Part shown: one piece after another, positions 31,901 through 38,773 of the stretch
Numbering within the stretch: the first letter of the stretch is position 1
Layout: each line of letters starts with the position of its first letter
Source: Bacillota bacterium
GTDB taxonomy: Bacteria > Bacillota > Bacilli > Paenibacillales > Paenibacillaceae
Assembly: GCA_023391635.1 (NCBI GenBank)
Contig: JAEWAQ010000022.1
Coordinates: 62,001-126,000, forward strand
Direction: 5' to 3'
Length of the DNA stretch: 64,000 nt
Position numbers and translations under genes: made by a program
The notes under the pieces: model-generated
Databases searched by the model: none
What the model was told of the DNA's origin: nothing
Seen by the model: the letters and a program-made list of their open reading frames with translations, nothing else

Positions 31901-33428
31901 GCCTGCTGCCGTTTCCTTCACCATGACCGGTTCGACGACCCATGAGGCCCAATTGGTACTGCGGGTTGGCGGAGCTGTCGGCACGATCTTGCTGGATAAC
32001 ATCAAGTTGGTTCGCACTAGCGATTATTTGGACCCCGGCGTCGTCAAGTTTCCGCTTGTCAACGGCCAGTTCGACGGAGGCATGACGCCATGGCAATCCG
32101 TTGGTATCGAAGGGGCGACGGTTACCTCACAGGTGTACCGCTCCCAAGCCGCCATGTCAATTGGTGCCGTAGGGCCGAATCCATGGAGCGTCATGCTGCT
32201 GCAGGACGGCTTGTCCGTATCGAACGGCGTTCGCTACACGGTCGAATTCGACGCTCGCTCGACCGAGACCCGCGCTATGGAAGTCATACTGGAGAATGCA
32301 TCCTACCAGCGTTCGTTCGACCAGACGGTCGAGCTGACGCCGGACATGCGACGTTACCGCTTCGAATTCGCGAAATCGGGCGATGAAACGGTGTCGCTCA
32401 AGTTTCTGCTCGGCAATATTGCCGGCAGCTCGTCCCTGCCAGGTCATGACGTCTTCATCGACAACGTCGTCGTTGAACCCGCGTTGGCCGTTACGCTGGG
32501 CAATAAGCTTATCAATGGCACCTTCGATGACGATGCGATCGGCTGGACGTCCTTCTTTGCCGATTTCCAAGGCGTAGTCGGTTCGGTGGGCAGCGCGGAA
32601 GGAACGATGAAAACTTCGCTGAACGAGACAGGTACCGACAATTGGTCCGCGCAAGTCGATTATGAAAACGTGGCGATCGAGGCGGGCAAAAGTTACCGGC
32701 TGCTGTTTGACGCGAAGTCTTCGATCGACCGCAGCATACAAGTTACGGTAGAGCACAAGGGCGGGGCCTACGACAAATATTTGGACGTACGCAAGGAAGA
32801 CGTAACAAGCGAATGGCGAACGTTCGGCTACACTTTCACCGCCGGCGCGACCGATTCGGGGGCGCATGTCAATTTCCTGTTCGGAGCGATCGACGGAGCC
32901 GTGATTGCGGACCCTCACGATATTTACATCGACAACGTCAGCCTCGTCGAAGTGCCGATGCCGGCTCTCGTCGGGCACGGAATTTTGAACGGCACATTCG
33001 ATGTCAATACGGACGAATGGGGTCTGATCACGAGCGATGGCTCGAATGCGGCGATTCGCGTAGACAACGAACAATTACTGGTCGACTTCACCACCTATGA
33101 CGGCTGGTTCCAGTGGTCGACGATCGTGAGGCAAGGAGGCTTACAGCTTGAATCCGGCAAATCCTATACCTTCTCATTCGATGCGAGTTCTACCTTATCC
33201 AAGCCAGTCATGGTAGAAATCAAACAAAGCGGAAGCGGTTTTCACTTGGAGACGAAAACAATCACGCTGACCGAAGAAATGAACGACTATTCCTGGACGT
33301 TCACGGTATCCGGCGATACCGATCCGAATGCACTGCTGCAATTCCATCTCGGTAGCGACAACGTGGACGGAGAACTCTTTATTCCTCACAGTATCCGAAT
33401 CGATAATGTGACATTGACGGAAGACTGA
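28938..33428 (+). CDS. Surface-anchored multidomain GH16 beta-glucanase (SLH-CBM54-GH16-CBM4/9)
   Basis: 1,496 residues from the ATG at 28938 (AAAGGAG upstream). Order: signal peptide (1-28); three SLH domains for cell-wall binding (about 38-215; DGIIHGYPDGTFRP, AGFLAGYPDGTFRPEKTITRAEMA); a beta-helical region like CBM54 (about 220-400); a Gly/Ser/Pro linker; GH16 (about 423-676) with the catalytic motif GEIDIMEG (nucleophile E547, acid/base E552); then five carbohydrate-binding modules of CBM4/9 type starting near 704, 881, 1038, 1189 and 1348 (N(G/N)xFD and F.A.SS repeats). The layout resembles C. thermocellum Lic16A. The likely substrate is beta-1,3 or mixed-linkage glucan, hydrolysed at the cell surface. 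Confidence 0.92.
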   Translation: MRIAKWRSGLSSLLAATLTVSLFVGTTSAATTAASPDILSDVPAANWAYPSIHRWQQDGIIHGYPDGTFRPAGQITRAEFAVIANRLFGFQEETTVRITDIKPGNWAYREIAKAVEVQYLALNPQDQAYPNQPLTRGEAANALAALFHLHTGSDVNDTTTFRDLTNVAPDVRQAIAALEDAGFLAGYPDGTFRPEKTITRAEMASLLDRMAASLISKPGKDVPAQVAGNVIVNAPGVSVGHTTIQGNLYLAPGIGDGNVRLEKVTVEGTAYINGGGEHTVTVADSTLGDVQVDKQDGKVRVLAIGNTTIGHLTLVSGAILEGPFGLVTVSPPSDGTELPVITIRGTVTELVIDRPVRILLADDAVIRSLSLVESARGTSLQGGGKVEKIDNQAADVTLNGKPLESAAPTPSGGSSGSSTPPVSQNPWTLVWSDEFNGDAIDTSKWGFDTTNGVSVGNPGWGNNELEYYTDRSDNAKVEDGKLVITARKEDYEGFHYTSARMKTAGKFSKTYGKFEIRAKAPTGQGLWPAIWMMPEDSVYGVWASSGEIDIMEGWGSKPDRIGGTIHYGGQWPNNVYTGKEYTFTGSTTAEWHTYALEWEPGEIRWYVDGKLFSTQNDWYSKGADQPANYAYPAPFDQAFHLIVNLAVGGNFDGNPADDSIFPSTMEIDYVRVYDLTGRAYREPTPPASTQEAYPAGARLPLPDGNLVYNNDFTQVVDDDADMGIPGTAYWALFQGEGGAATVSIDPLDGVNFAKIAIAAGGSQFYSVQPQAIVSLAKGRTYKLTFDAKSDASRSMTVRLTGGASRGFAAYSQSLTAALTDSIGHYELLFQMKQDSDPAARVEFNMGLDTHPVWIGNARLVEIDAIPFEHDAEKVPYGPDGNHVYNGTFDQGETNRLSYWHLLTSGGASATAAVDANERKLKLGIASGGTSPEQVQLVQKGIQLIQDQQYRLTLDGSAAPARDIEVALVNHDGSEVYDVQSVHMTGAASPAAVSFTMTGSTTHEAQLVLRVGGAVGTILLDNIKLVRTSDYLDPGVVKFPLVNGQFDGGMTPWQSVGIEGATVTSQVYRSQAAMSIGAVGPNPWSVMLLQDGLSVSNGVRYTVEFDARSTETRAMEVILENASYQRSFDQTVELTPDMRRYRFEFAKSGDETVSLKFLLGNIAGSSSLPGHDVFIDNVVVEPALAVTLGNKLINGTFDDDAIGWTSFFADFQGVVGSVGSAEGTMKTSLNETGTDNWSAQVDYENVAIEAGKSYRLLFDAKSSIDRSIQVTVEHKGGAYDKYLDVRKEDVTSEWRTFGYTFTAGATDSGAHVNFLFGAIDGAVIADPHDIYIDNVSLVEVPMPALVGHGILNGTFDVNTDEWGLITSDGSNAAIRVDNEQLLVDFTTYDGWFQWSTIVRQGGLQLESGKSYTFSFDASSTLSKPVMVEIKQSGSGFHLETKTITLTEEMNDYSWTFTVSGDTDPNALLQFHLGSDNVDGELFIPHSIRIDNVTLTED

Positions 33429-33437
33429 TCCGGATAA

Positions 33438-33485
33438 AACAAGACGGCTCCCATGGCAGAACGCCATCGGGAGCCGTCTTGTTTA
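33438..33485. terminator. Strong bidirectional terminator after the glucanase gene
   Basis: AACAAGACGGCTCCC and GGGAGCCGTCTTGTT pair perfectly over 15 bp, with ATGGC/GCCAT inside. It ends the glucanase gene and borders the convergent small gene ending at 33486. Confidence 0.92.
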
Positions 33486-33680
33486 TTATCCTCTTGCACC
33501 GGGTGAATGTCTTCTGCCGTTGCGGGAACCGGCTGCTTGGCCGCGGCCGCTCCAATCTTCGGCAAACTCGGTTGATGCCGAATCGGCGAACGCCTTGGAT
33601 TCTCTGCGGTCGGCGCTGCCCGTTTCCCGCATCATCCGCTCCAATTCCGCTTCCTTGCGCGATTGCCTCATGCCGTTCAT
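33486..33680 (-). CDS. Small hydrophilic protein of unknown function (64 aa)
   Basis: 64 residues starting at an ATG at 33680 with GTGAAAAGG just upstream. It is highly charged and polar (RQSRKEAELERMMRETGSADRRESKAF then EFAEDWSGRGQ and a basic tail NGRRHSPGARG), with no membrane or signal segment and probably disordered. Composition recalls small spore or stress proteins, but I recognise no family. It stands alone between two terminator or repeat regions. Confidence 0.5.
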   Translation of the reverse strand: MNGMRQSRKEAELERMMRETGSADRRESKAFADSASTEFAEDWSGRGQAAGSRNGRRHSPGARG

Positions 33681-33734
33681 CCTTTTCACGTCTGGATAAG
33701 GGATCTGGCATGTATTGTTGCCATCTGCGCTCGC

Positions 33735-33796
33735 ATTTATGAACTTTAGAATCATTGCCTCACGCGCCGTTGAACCGGATTTATGAACCTAAGAAC
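33735..33796. repeat. Two direct repeats in an intergenic gap, 44-bp period
   Basis: ATTTATGAACTTTAGAA (33735) and ATTTATGAACCTAAGAA (33779) are 44 bases apart. Their reverse complement, TTCTTAGGTTCATAAAT(C), shares the TTAGG and TTCATAAATC(C)GG blocks of the 51-bp repeats at 22760. The rest of the gap to 33931 shows nothing else I can name. Confidence 0.65.
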
Positions 33797-33931
33797 CGAT
33801 CTAGTAGAGATTATCTGAATTAGCATTGCGGCCGAGGTGCTGCAACAGGGTTTTGTTCGGTTAAGGCCGTTCATGGCTTGGTTTGAAGCAACGTAACCCT
33901 TGCACGTGGATAAGTGCCTGGTTTCCCGCAC

Positions 33932-34372
33932 TCACTTGCTGTCCACGACCAACGTCACCGGGCCGTCATTCACGAGCGCGACGTCCATCATGGCGCCGAA
34001 GCGGCCCGTCGCAACCGTCAAGCCGCGATCGCGCAACAAGCCGTTGAACCGCTCGTACATCGCTTCGGCCGTCTCGGGCCGAGCGGCGCCCATGAAGTTC
34101 GGCCGCCGCCCCTTGCGGCAATCCCCGTACAGCGTAAATTGCGACACCGACAAGATCGCGCCGCCGACTTCGACAACGGACAAGTTCATTTTCCCGCCGT
34201 CATCCTCGAAAATCCGCAAGCCCGCCAGCTTGTCCGCCATCCACGTCAGATCCGCTTCCGTATCTTCCTGGCCGATCCCTACGAGCAGCAGCAATCCACG
34301 TGCGATTTCCCCGACGGTCTGTCCCTCCACGGTGACGCGCGCCTCGGACACCCGCTGTACGACCACTTTCAC
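33932..34372 (-). CDS. dtd: D-aminoacyl-tRNA deacylase
   Basis: 146 residues. It hydrolyses D-aminoacyl-tRNAs (and glycyl-tRNA-Ala), keeping D-amino acids out of translation. The active-site motifs SVSQFTLYGDCRKGRRPNF (about residues 75-93) and the cross-subunit Gly-cisPro loop NDGPVTLVVDS at the C-terminus are intact. The GTG at 34372 is seven bases after GGAGGG. It follows relA by 17 bases, the same pairing as in B. subtilis. Confidence 0.95.
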   Translation of the reverse strand: MKVVVQRVSEARVTVEGQTVGEIARGLLLLVGIGQEDTEADLTWMADKLAGLRIFEDDGGKMNLSVVEVGGAILSVSQFTLYGDCRKGRRPNFMGAARPETAEAMYERFNGLLRDRGLTVATGRFGAMMDVALVNDGPVTLVVDSK

Positions 34373-34389
34373 ATTCGAACCCTCCGATG

Positions 34390-36600
34390 TTATCCCTGCA
34401 TCATCCGCTGCACGGAGAAAATATCTTTGACCCGTTTGATCTTCTCCACCACCGATTGCAGATGGTCCTTGTTGCGGATAAGAATCGTCATATGAATGAT
34501 CGACATCTTGTTCTTGTCGGAACGGCCGGAGACGGCGGATATGTTCGTCTTGCTCTCCGACACGGCTTGCAGCACTTCGTTCAACAAGCCTCTGCGGTCA
34601 TGGCCGAGAATTTCGATCTCCACGCTGTAATTGGCCTCTACCGCGTCTTCCCACTCCACCTCGATCACGCGCGCCGCTTCTTCGTCTTCCGCGTTCACGG
34701 ACGGGATATTCGAGCAGTCGATGCGGTGCACCGACACGCCCCGCCCACGCGTGATGTAGCCGATAATTTCGTCCCCGGGCACCGGATTGCAGCAGCGCGC
34801 GAACCGTACGAGCAAATTATCGGCACCCTTCACCTTGACGCCGTGATTCGCTCGCTTCCGAGAAGCGGCCGCAGCGCTGCTGCCGGGGCCGGCCTTGAGC
34901 TCCTTGACGGTATTCGTCAACTGGATTTGCTGCGCGGCCTCCGCTTCCTTGCGCAGCTTCTCGGTCAGGCGGGTGCAGATCTGCGCCGCCGTAATGCCGC
35001 CGAAGCCGATCGCCGACATCATGTCTTCGATATCGTTGAACGTGAATTTCTTTGCGACTTCCTGCAGCTTGTCGTCCGTCATCCATTCCGACGGCTCGAC
35101 GCCGATGCGCCGCAGCTCCCGCTCCAGCATATCGCGGCCTTTCCCGACATTCTCCTCGCGCTTCTCCTTCTTGAACCATTGCCGGATCTTGGCCCTGGCA
35201 TGAGACGATTGCGCGATCTTGAGCCAATCCTGACTCGGCCCGTACGAATGCTTGGACGTCAGAATCTCGACGATGTCGCCCGTGTGCAGCTTGTGGTCGA
35301 GCGGCACGATCCGCCCGTTTACCTTGGCCCCGATCGTCCGATTGCCGACTTCCGTATGGATGCGATAAGCGAAGTCGAGCGGCACGGAACCGGCCGGCAG
35401 CTCGAACACTTCGCCTTTGGGCGTGAAGACGAAGACGAGGTCGGTGAAAAAGTCCATCTTGAGCGATTCCATGAATTCCGCCGCATCCCGGGTTTCCTGC
35501 TGCAGCTCGATGATTTCGCGGAACCAGTTCATTTTCTCCCCGAAGCTGCCTGCCGCGACCCCTTGCTCCTTGCCGTCCTTGTACGCCCAATGCGCCGCGA
35601 TCCCGAATTCGCTCGTACGGTGCATCTCGTACGTGCGGATCTGAACTTCGGTCGGCTCGCCGGTCGGACCGACGATCGTCGTGTGCAGCGATTGGTACAT
35701 ATTCGCCTTGGGCATCGCAATATAATCCTTGAAGCGTCCGGGCATCGGCTTCCACAGCGTGTGGATGATGCCGAGCGTCGCGTAGCAGTCTTTCACGTTA
35801 TCCACCAGAATGCGGATCGCCAGCAAATCGTAGATCTCGTCGAACTGCTTGTTCCTCGCTGTCATCTTCTTATAGACGCTGTAAATATGCTTCGGCCGGC
35901 CGCTCAGATCGCCCTGGATGCCCATCTCGGTCAGCTTCTCCTGGATTTTGGCGATCAGCTCGTTAATATATTGCTCGCGCTCGGCCCGCTTCATCTTCAT
36001 CAAATGCGCGATACGGTAATATTGCTGAGGGTTCAGGAAGCGCAGCGCGATGTCTTCCATCTCCCACTTGATCGTGCTGATCCCGAGCCGGTGCGCGATC
36101 GGACAATAGATTTCCAGCGTCTCGTGCGCGATCCGCCGCTGGTTGTCCTCCGACTGAAACTTAAGCGTGCGCATATTGTGCAGCCGGTCGGCCAGCTTGA
36201 TCAGAATGACGCGAATATCGTTGGCCATCGCCACGAACATTTTGCGATAATTCTCGTTTTGCTGCTCTTCCTTCGAGCGGAACTGGATGCGCTCCAGCTT
36301 CGTCAAGCCGTCGACGAGATCTGCCAGCGTCTTGCCGAACCGGGCTTCCAAGTCTCCCAACGTCACGGTCGTATCTTCCACTACATCGTGCAATAACGCC
36401 GCCTCGACCGTGGCGACGTCCATCTGCATCCCCGCCATAATTTCCGCGACGGCGACAGGATGCAGGATATAAGGTTCACCGGACTTGCGCGTCTGGCCGC
36501 GATGCGCTTCTTCTGCGTAGTCGTAGGCGTCCCGTATTCGCTTCACGTCCTGGTCTTTCATATAGGATGAAGCTTTCTCGAGAAGCTGCTCGATGCCCAT
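34390..36600 (-). CDS. relA: Bifunctional (p)ppGpp synthetase/hydrolase Rel
   Basis: 736 residues. The HD hydrolase domain (about 25-190) keeps HPVAVAEIMAGMQMD and LLHDVVEDT; the synthetase domain (about 240-350) keeps YQSLHTTIVGPTGEPTEVQIRT; then a TGS domain (VFVFTPKGEVFELPAGSVPLDFAYRIHTEVG), a helical/zinc-finger region (RCCNPVPGDEIIGYITRGRGVSVHR) and a C-terminal ACT domain. Both catalytic halves look functional, so it can make and degrade the alarmone in the stringent response. ATG 36600 follows AAAGGATAAAG; the length matches B. subtilis RelA. Confidence 0.95.
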   Translation of the reverse strand: MGIEQLLEKASSYMKDQDVKRIRDAYDYAEEAHRGQTRKSGEPYILHPVAVAEIMAGMQMDVATVEAALLHDVVEDTTVTLGDLEARFGKTLADLVDGLTKLERIQFRSKEEQQNENYRKMFVAMANDIRVILIKLADRLHNMRTLKFQSEDNQRRIAHETLEIYCPIAHRLGISTIKWEMEDIALRFLNPQQYYRIAHLMKMKRAEREQYINELIAKIQEKLTEMGIQGDLSGRPKHIYSVYKKMTARNKQFDEIYDLLAIRILVDNVKDCYATLGIIHTLWKPMPGRFKDYIAMPKANMYQSLHTTIVGPTGEPTEVQIRTYEMHRTSEFGIAAHWAYKDGKEQGVAAGSFGEKMNWFREIIELQQETRDAAEFMESLKMDFFTDLVFVFTPKGEVFELPAGSVPLDFAYRIHTEVGNRTIGAKVNGRIVPLDHKLHTGDIVEILTSKHSYGPSQDWLKIAQSSHARAKIRQWFKKEKREENVGKGRDMLERELRRIGVEPSEWMTDDKLQEVAKKFTFNDIEDMMSAIGFGGITAAQICTRLTEKLRKEAEAAQQIQLTNTVKELKAGPGSSAAAASRKRANHGVKVKGADNLLVRFARCCNPVPGDEIIGYITRGRGVSVHRIDCSNIPSVNAEDEEAARVIEVEWEDAVEANYSVEIEILGHDRRGLLNEVLQAVSESKTNISAVSGRSDKNKMSIIHMTILIRNKDHLQSVVEKIKRVKDIFSVQRMMQG

Positions 36601-36660
36601 TGCTTTATCCTTTCTACGGCGGCCGCGCCGCCGGGTGGCTCCATGGCGCGTATACCTTAT

Positions 36661-36690
36661 ATTATGCCTCTTGGCGGCGGAAACCGTCAA
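36661..36690 (-). promoter_or_regulatory. Sigma-A promoter of relA-dtd
   Basis: TTGACG (36690-36685), 18-base spacer, CATAAT (36666-36661) on the minus strand, giving a leader of about 55 bases to relA. Confidence 0.7.
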
Positions 36691-36827
36691 CCGTCGACGC
36701 CGATTGGGGCCCGCTGCGGCAGCGGGAATTTCGAATTTCAAATTGGAAGGCGGTTACATTCGCAAAGGTTGTCAAATGCTGTACGATAGGAAAGACTTGC
36801 GAATATGACGATTCGGGAGGAACGATA

Positions 36828-38117
36828 GTGGTTAGAGAGATCGGCGTCAATGAAAAGCCTCCACTGGGCCAAAGCTTGTTCCTCAGCCTGCAGCACCTGT
36901 TTGCCATGTTCGGCTCGACCGTGCTCGTGCCGACACTGCTCGGCGTGGATCCCGCTATTTGTTTGCTCATGAACGGCATCGGCACCCTGCTGTACATCTG
37001 GATATGCCGCGGCCAAATACCGGCGTATCTCGGATCCAGCTTCGCCTTCATCGCGCCCGCGGGCGCCGTGATCGGCACGGTCAGCGCGCCGAACCTCGGA
37101 TATCCCGCCGCGCTCGGCGGATTCATCGCGGCTGGCGTCGTGTTCGCCCTCGTCGCCTGGATCGTGAAGCTGGCCGGAACAGGCTGGATCAACGTCGTCT
37201 TCCCGCCTGCGGCGATGGGCGCAATCGTCATGGTCATCGGGCTCGAGCTCGTTCCGGTAGCCGCTAGAATGGCAGGCTGGATTACGGACGGGAAGCCGGA
37301 TTGGAACCTTCATGCCGACCAGATCGTATTGTCTACGGCTACGCTGGCGGTTACCGTTTTGGGGAATTTCCTGTTCCGCGGCTTTTTCAAAATCATTCCG
37401 ATCCTTATCGGCATCGTCTTCGGATACGTGCTGGCATGGCTCATGGGCATAGCCGACTTCTCCGGCGTCCGCGAAGCATCGTTCTTCGCCTTGCCGACCT
37501 TCACGGCGCCGGAATTCAAATGGGTGGCGATCGCAACGATCCTGCCTGCGTCGCTCGTCGTCATCGCCGAGCATATCGGCCACTTGATCGTCACGGGCAA
37601 TATCGTGGGCAAGGACCTGTCCAAGGATCCTGGCCTGCACCGCTCCATGCTGGGCAACGGCCTCTCGACGCTCCTCTCGGGCTTCGTCGGATCGACGCCG
37701 AATACGACGTACGGCGAGAACATCGGGGTGCTCGCCCTCACGCGAGTCTATTCGACTTTCGTCATCGGCGGGGCGGCGGTGTTCGCGATTCTGCTCTCGT
37801 TCCTGGGCAGCTTCTCCGCGCTCATTCAAGCGATTCCCGAACCGGTCATGGGCGGCGTCTCGCTTCTGCTGTTCGGCGTCATAGCCGCATCCGGCCTCCG
37901 CATGCTGGTCGAATTGAAGGTGGATTACAGCCGTGCTTCCAACCTGCTGCTCACGACCGTCGTACTCGTGACCGGATTGTCCGGCGTCAAGCTCGTCATC
38001 GGCGACTTCTCGCTCTCCGGCATGGCGCTTGCCACTGTCGTCTCGATCATCCTCAGCTTGCTGTTCCGACTGTTCGAGGTGAGCGGACTGTCGAACGAAC
38101 GCGAAGCCGGGCACTGA
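36828..38117 (+). CDS. uraA: Uracil permease (NCS2 family)
   Basis: 429 residues with about 14 membrane helices, nucleobase:cation symporter-2 family. HLFAMFGSTVLVPTLLG at the N-terminus, the substrate-site region AEHIGHLIVTGNIVGKDL and GFVGSTPNTTYGENIGVLALT are the marks of the uracil branch (UraA/PyrP) rather than the xanthine branch. The start is a GTG at 36828 seven bases after GGGAGG; upstream codons belong to the relA leader region. It is divergent from relA and convergent with apt; no PyrR-type attenuator was seen in the short leader. Confidence 0.88.
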   Translation: MVREIGVNEKPPLGQSLFLSLQHLFAMFGSTVLVPTLLGVDPAICLLMNGIGTLLYIWICRGQIPAYLGSSFAFIAPAGAVIGTVSAPNLGYPAALGGFIAAGVVFALVAWIVKLAGTGWINVVFPPAAMGAIVMVIGLELVPVAARMAGWITDGKPDWNLHADQIVLSTATLAVTVLGNFLFRGFFKIIPILIGIVFGYVLAWLMGIADFSGVREASFFALPTFTAPEFKWVAIATILPASLVVIAEHIGHLIVTGNIVGKDLSKDPGLHRSMLGNGLSTLLSGFVGSTPNTTYGENIGVLALTRVYSTFVIGGAAVFAILLSFLGSFSALIQAIPEPVMGGVSLLLFGVIAASGLRMLVELKVDYSRASNLLLTTVVLVTGLSGVKLVIGDFSLSGMALATVVSIILSLLFRLFEVSGLSNEREAGH

Positions 38118-38135
38118 CCGCACCTGCCGAAACAA

Positions 38136-38181
38136 CAAACGCCGCCGGAACCTTTCTCACGAAACGGTTCCGGCAGCGTTT
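38136..38181. terminator. Bidirectional terminator between uraA and apt
   Basis: AACGC-C-GCCGGAACC and GGTTCCGGC-A-GCGTT pair across a 13-base loop, with T-runs on the plus side. It serves both convergent genes. Confidence 0.85.
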
Positions 38182-38191
38182 ACGTCATTAC

Positions 38192-38704
38192 TTAGTAAGT
38201 AACGAGAGAGGTCACATCGATGCCCTGCAGTTTGTCGCGGCCGTTCAAATAACTCAGTTCGATCAGGAACGCCGCGCCGACGATATCGCCCTGAAGCTGG
38301 CGAATCAAGTTGATCGTGGTGGAGATCGTGCCGCCGGTCGCGAGCAGGTCGTCCGCGATCAGCACCTTCTGTCCCGGCTTGATCGCATCCTTGTGAATCG
38401 CCAGACGGTCTTTGCCGTATTCCAAATCGTAAGCGGCCTCGATCGCGTCTGCCGGCAGCTTGCCCGATTTGCGGATCGGCACGAAGCCGACGCCGAGGGC
38501 CAGCGCCAATGGGGCTCCTATGACGAAGCCGCGCGCCTCCGGGCCTGCGACCAGGTCGATCTGCAGGTGCGCGACTTGCTGCTTCATCGCGTCGATCGCC
38601 GCCCGATAAGCCGCGCCGTCTTTGAGCAATGTCGTAATGTCCTTGAACCGGATGCCGGACTGCGGGAAGTCGGGGATGACCCGGATGTAATTTTTGAAGT
38701 CCAT
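38192..38704 (-). CDS. apt: Adenine phosphoribosyltransferase
   Basis: 170 residues. It salvages adenine to AMP using PRPP. The PRPP-binding motif VLIADDLLATGGT is at about residues 119-131, with PEARGFVIGAPLA and PIRKSGKLP upstream. The ATG at 38704 gives exactly the usual length; GAAGGAGC is 13 bases upstream. It lies 69 bases after recJ, matching the recJ-apt order of B. subtilis; relA, which follows apt there, is here separated by the uracil permease. Confidence 0.95.
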   Translation of the reverse strand: MDFKNYIRVIPDFPQSGIRFKDITTLLKDGAAYRAAIDAMKQQVAHLQIDLVAGPEARGFVIGAPLALALGVGFVPIRKSGKLPADAIEAAYDLEYGKDRLAIHKDAIKPGQKVLIADDLLATGGTISTTINLIRQLQGDIVGAAFLIELSYLNGRDKLQGIDVTSLVTY

Positions 38705-38773
38705 AGGTTCTGATCCTGCTCCTTCTGTTGGAACTGTCCGTAGACGATTATACACCGATTGGCTCGCGCCTGA

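Noticed and set aside
36741..36827. PyrR-type attenuator before the uracil permease
   Set aside because: The leader is short and I found no terminator/antiterminator pair or PyrR-binding loop.
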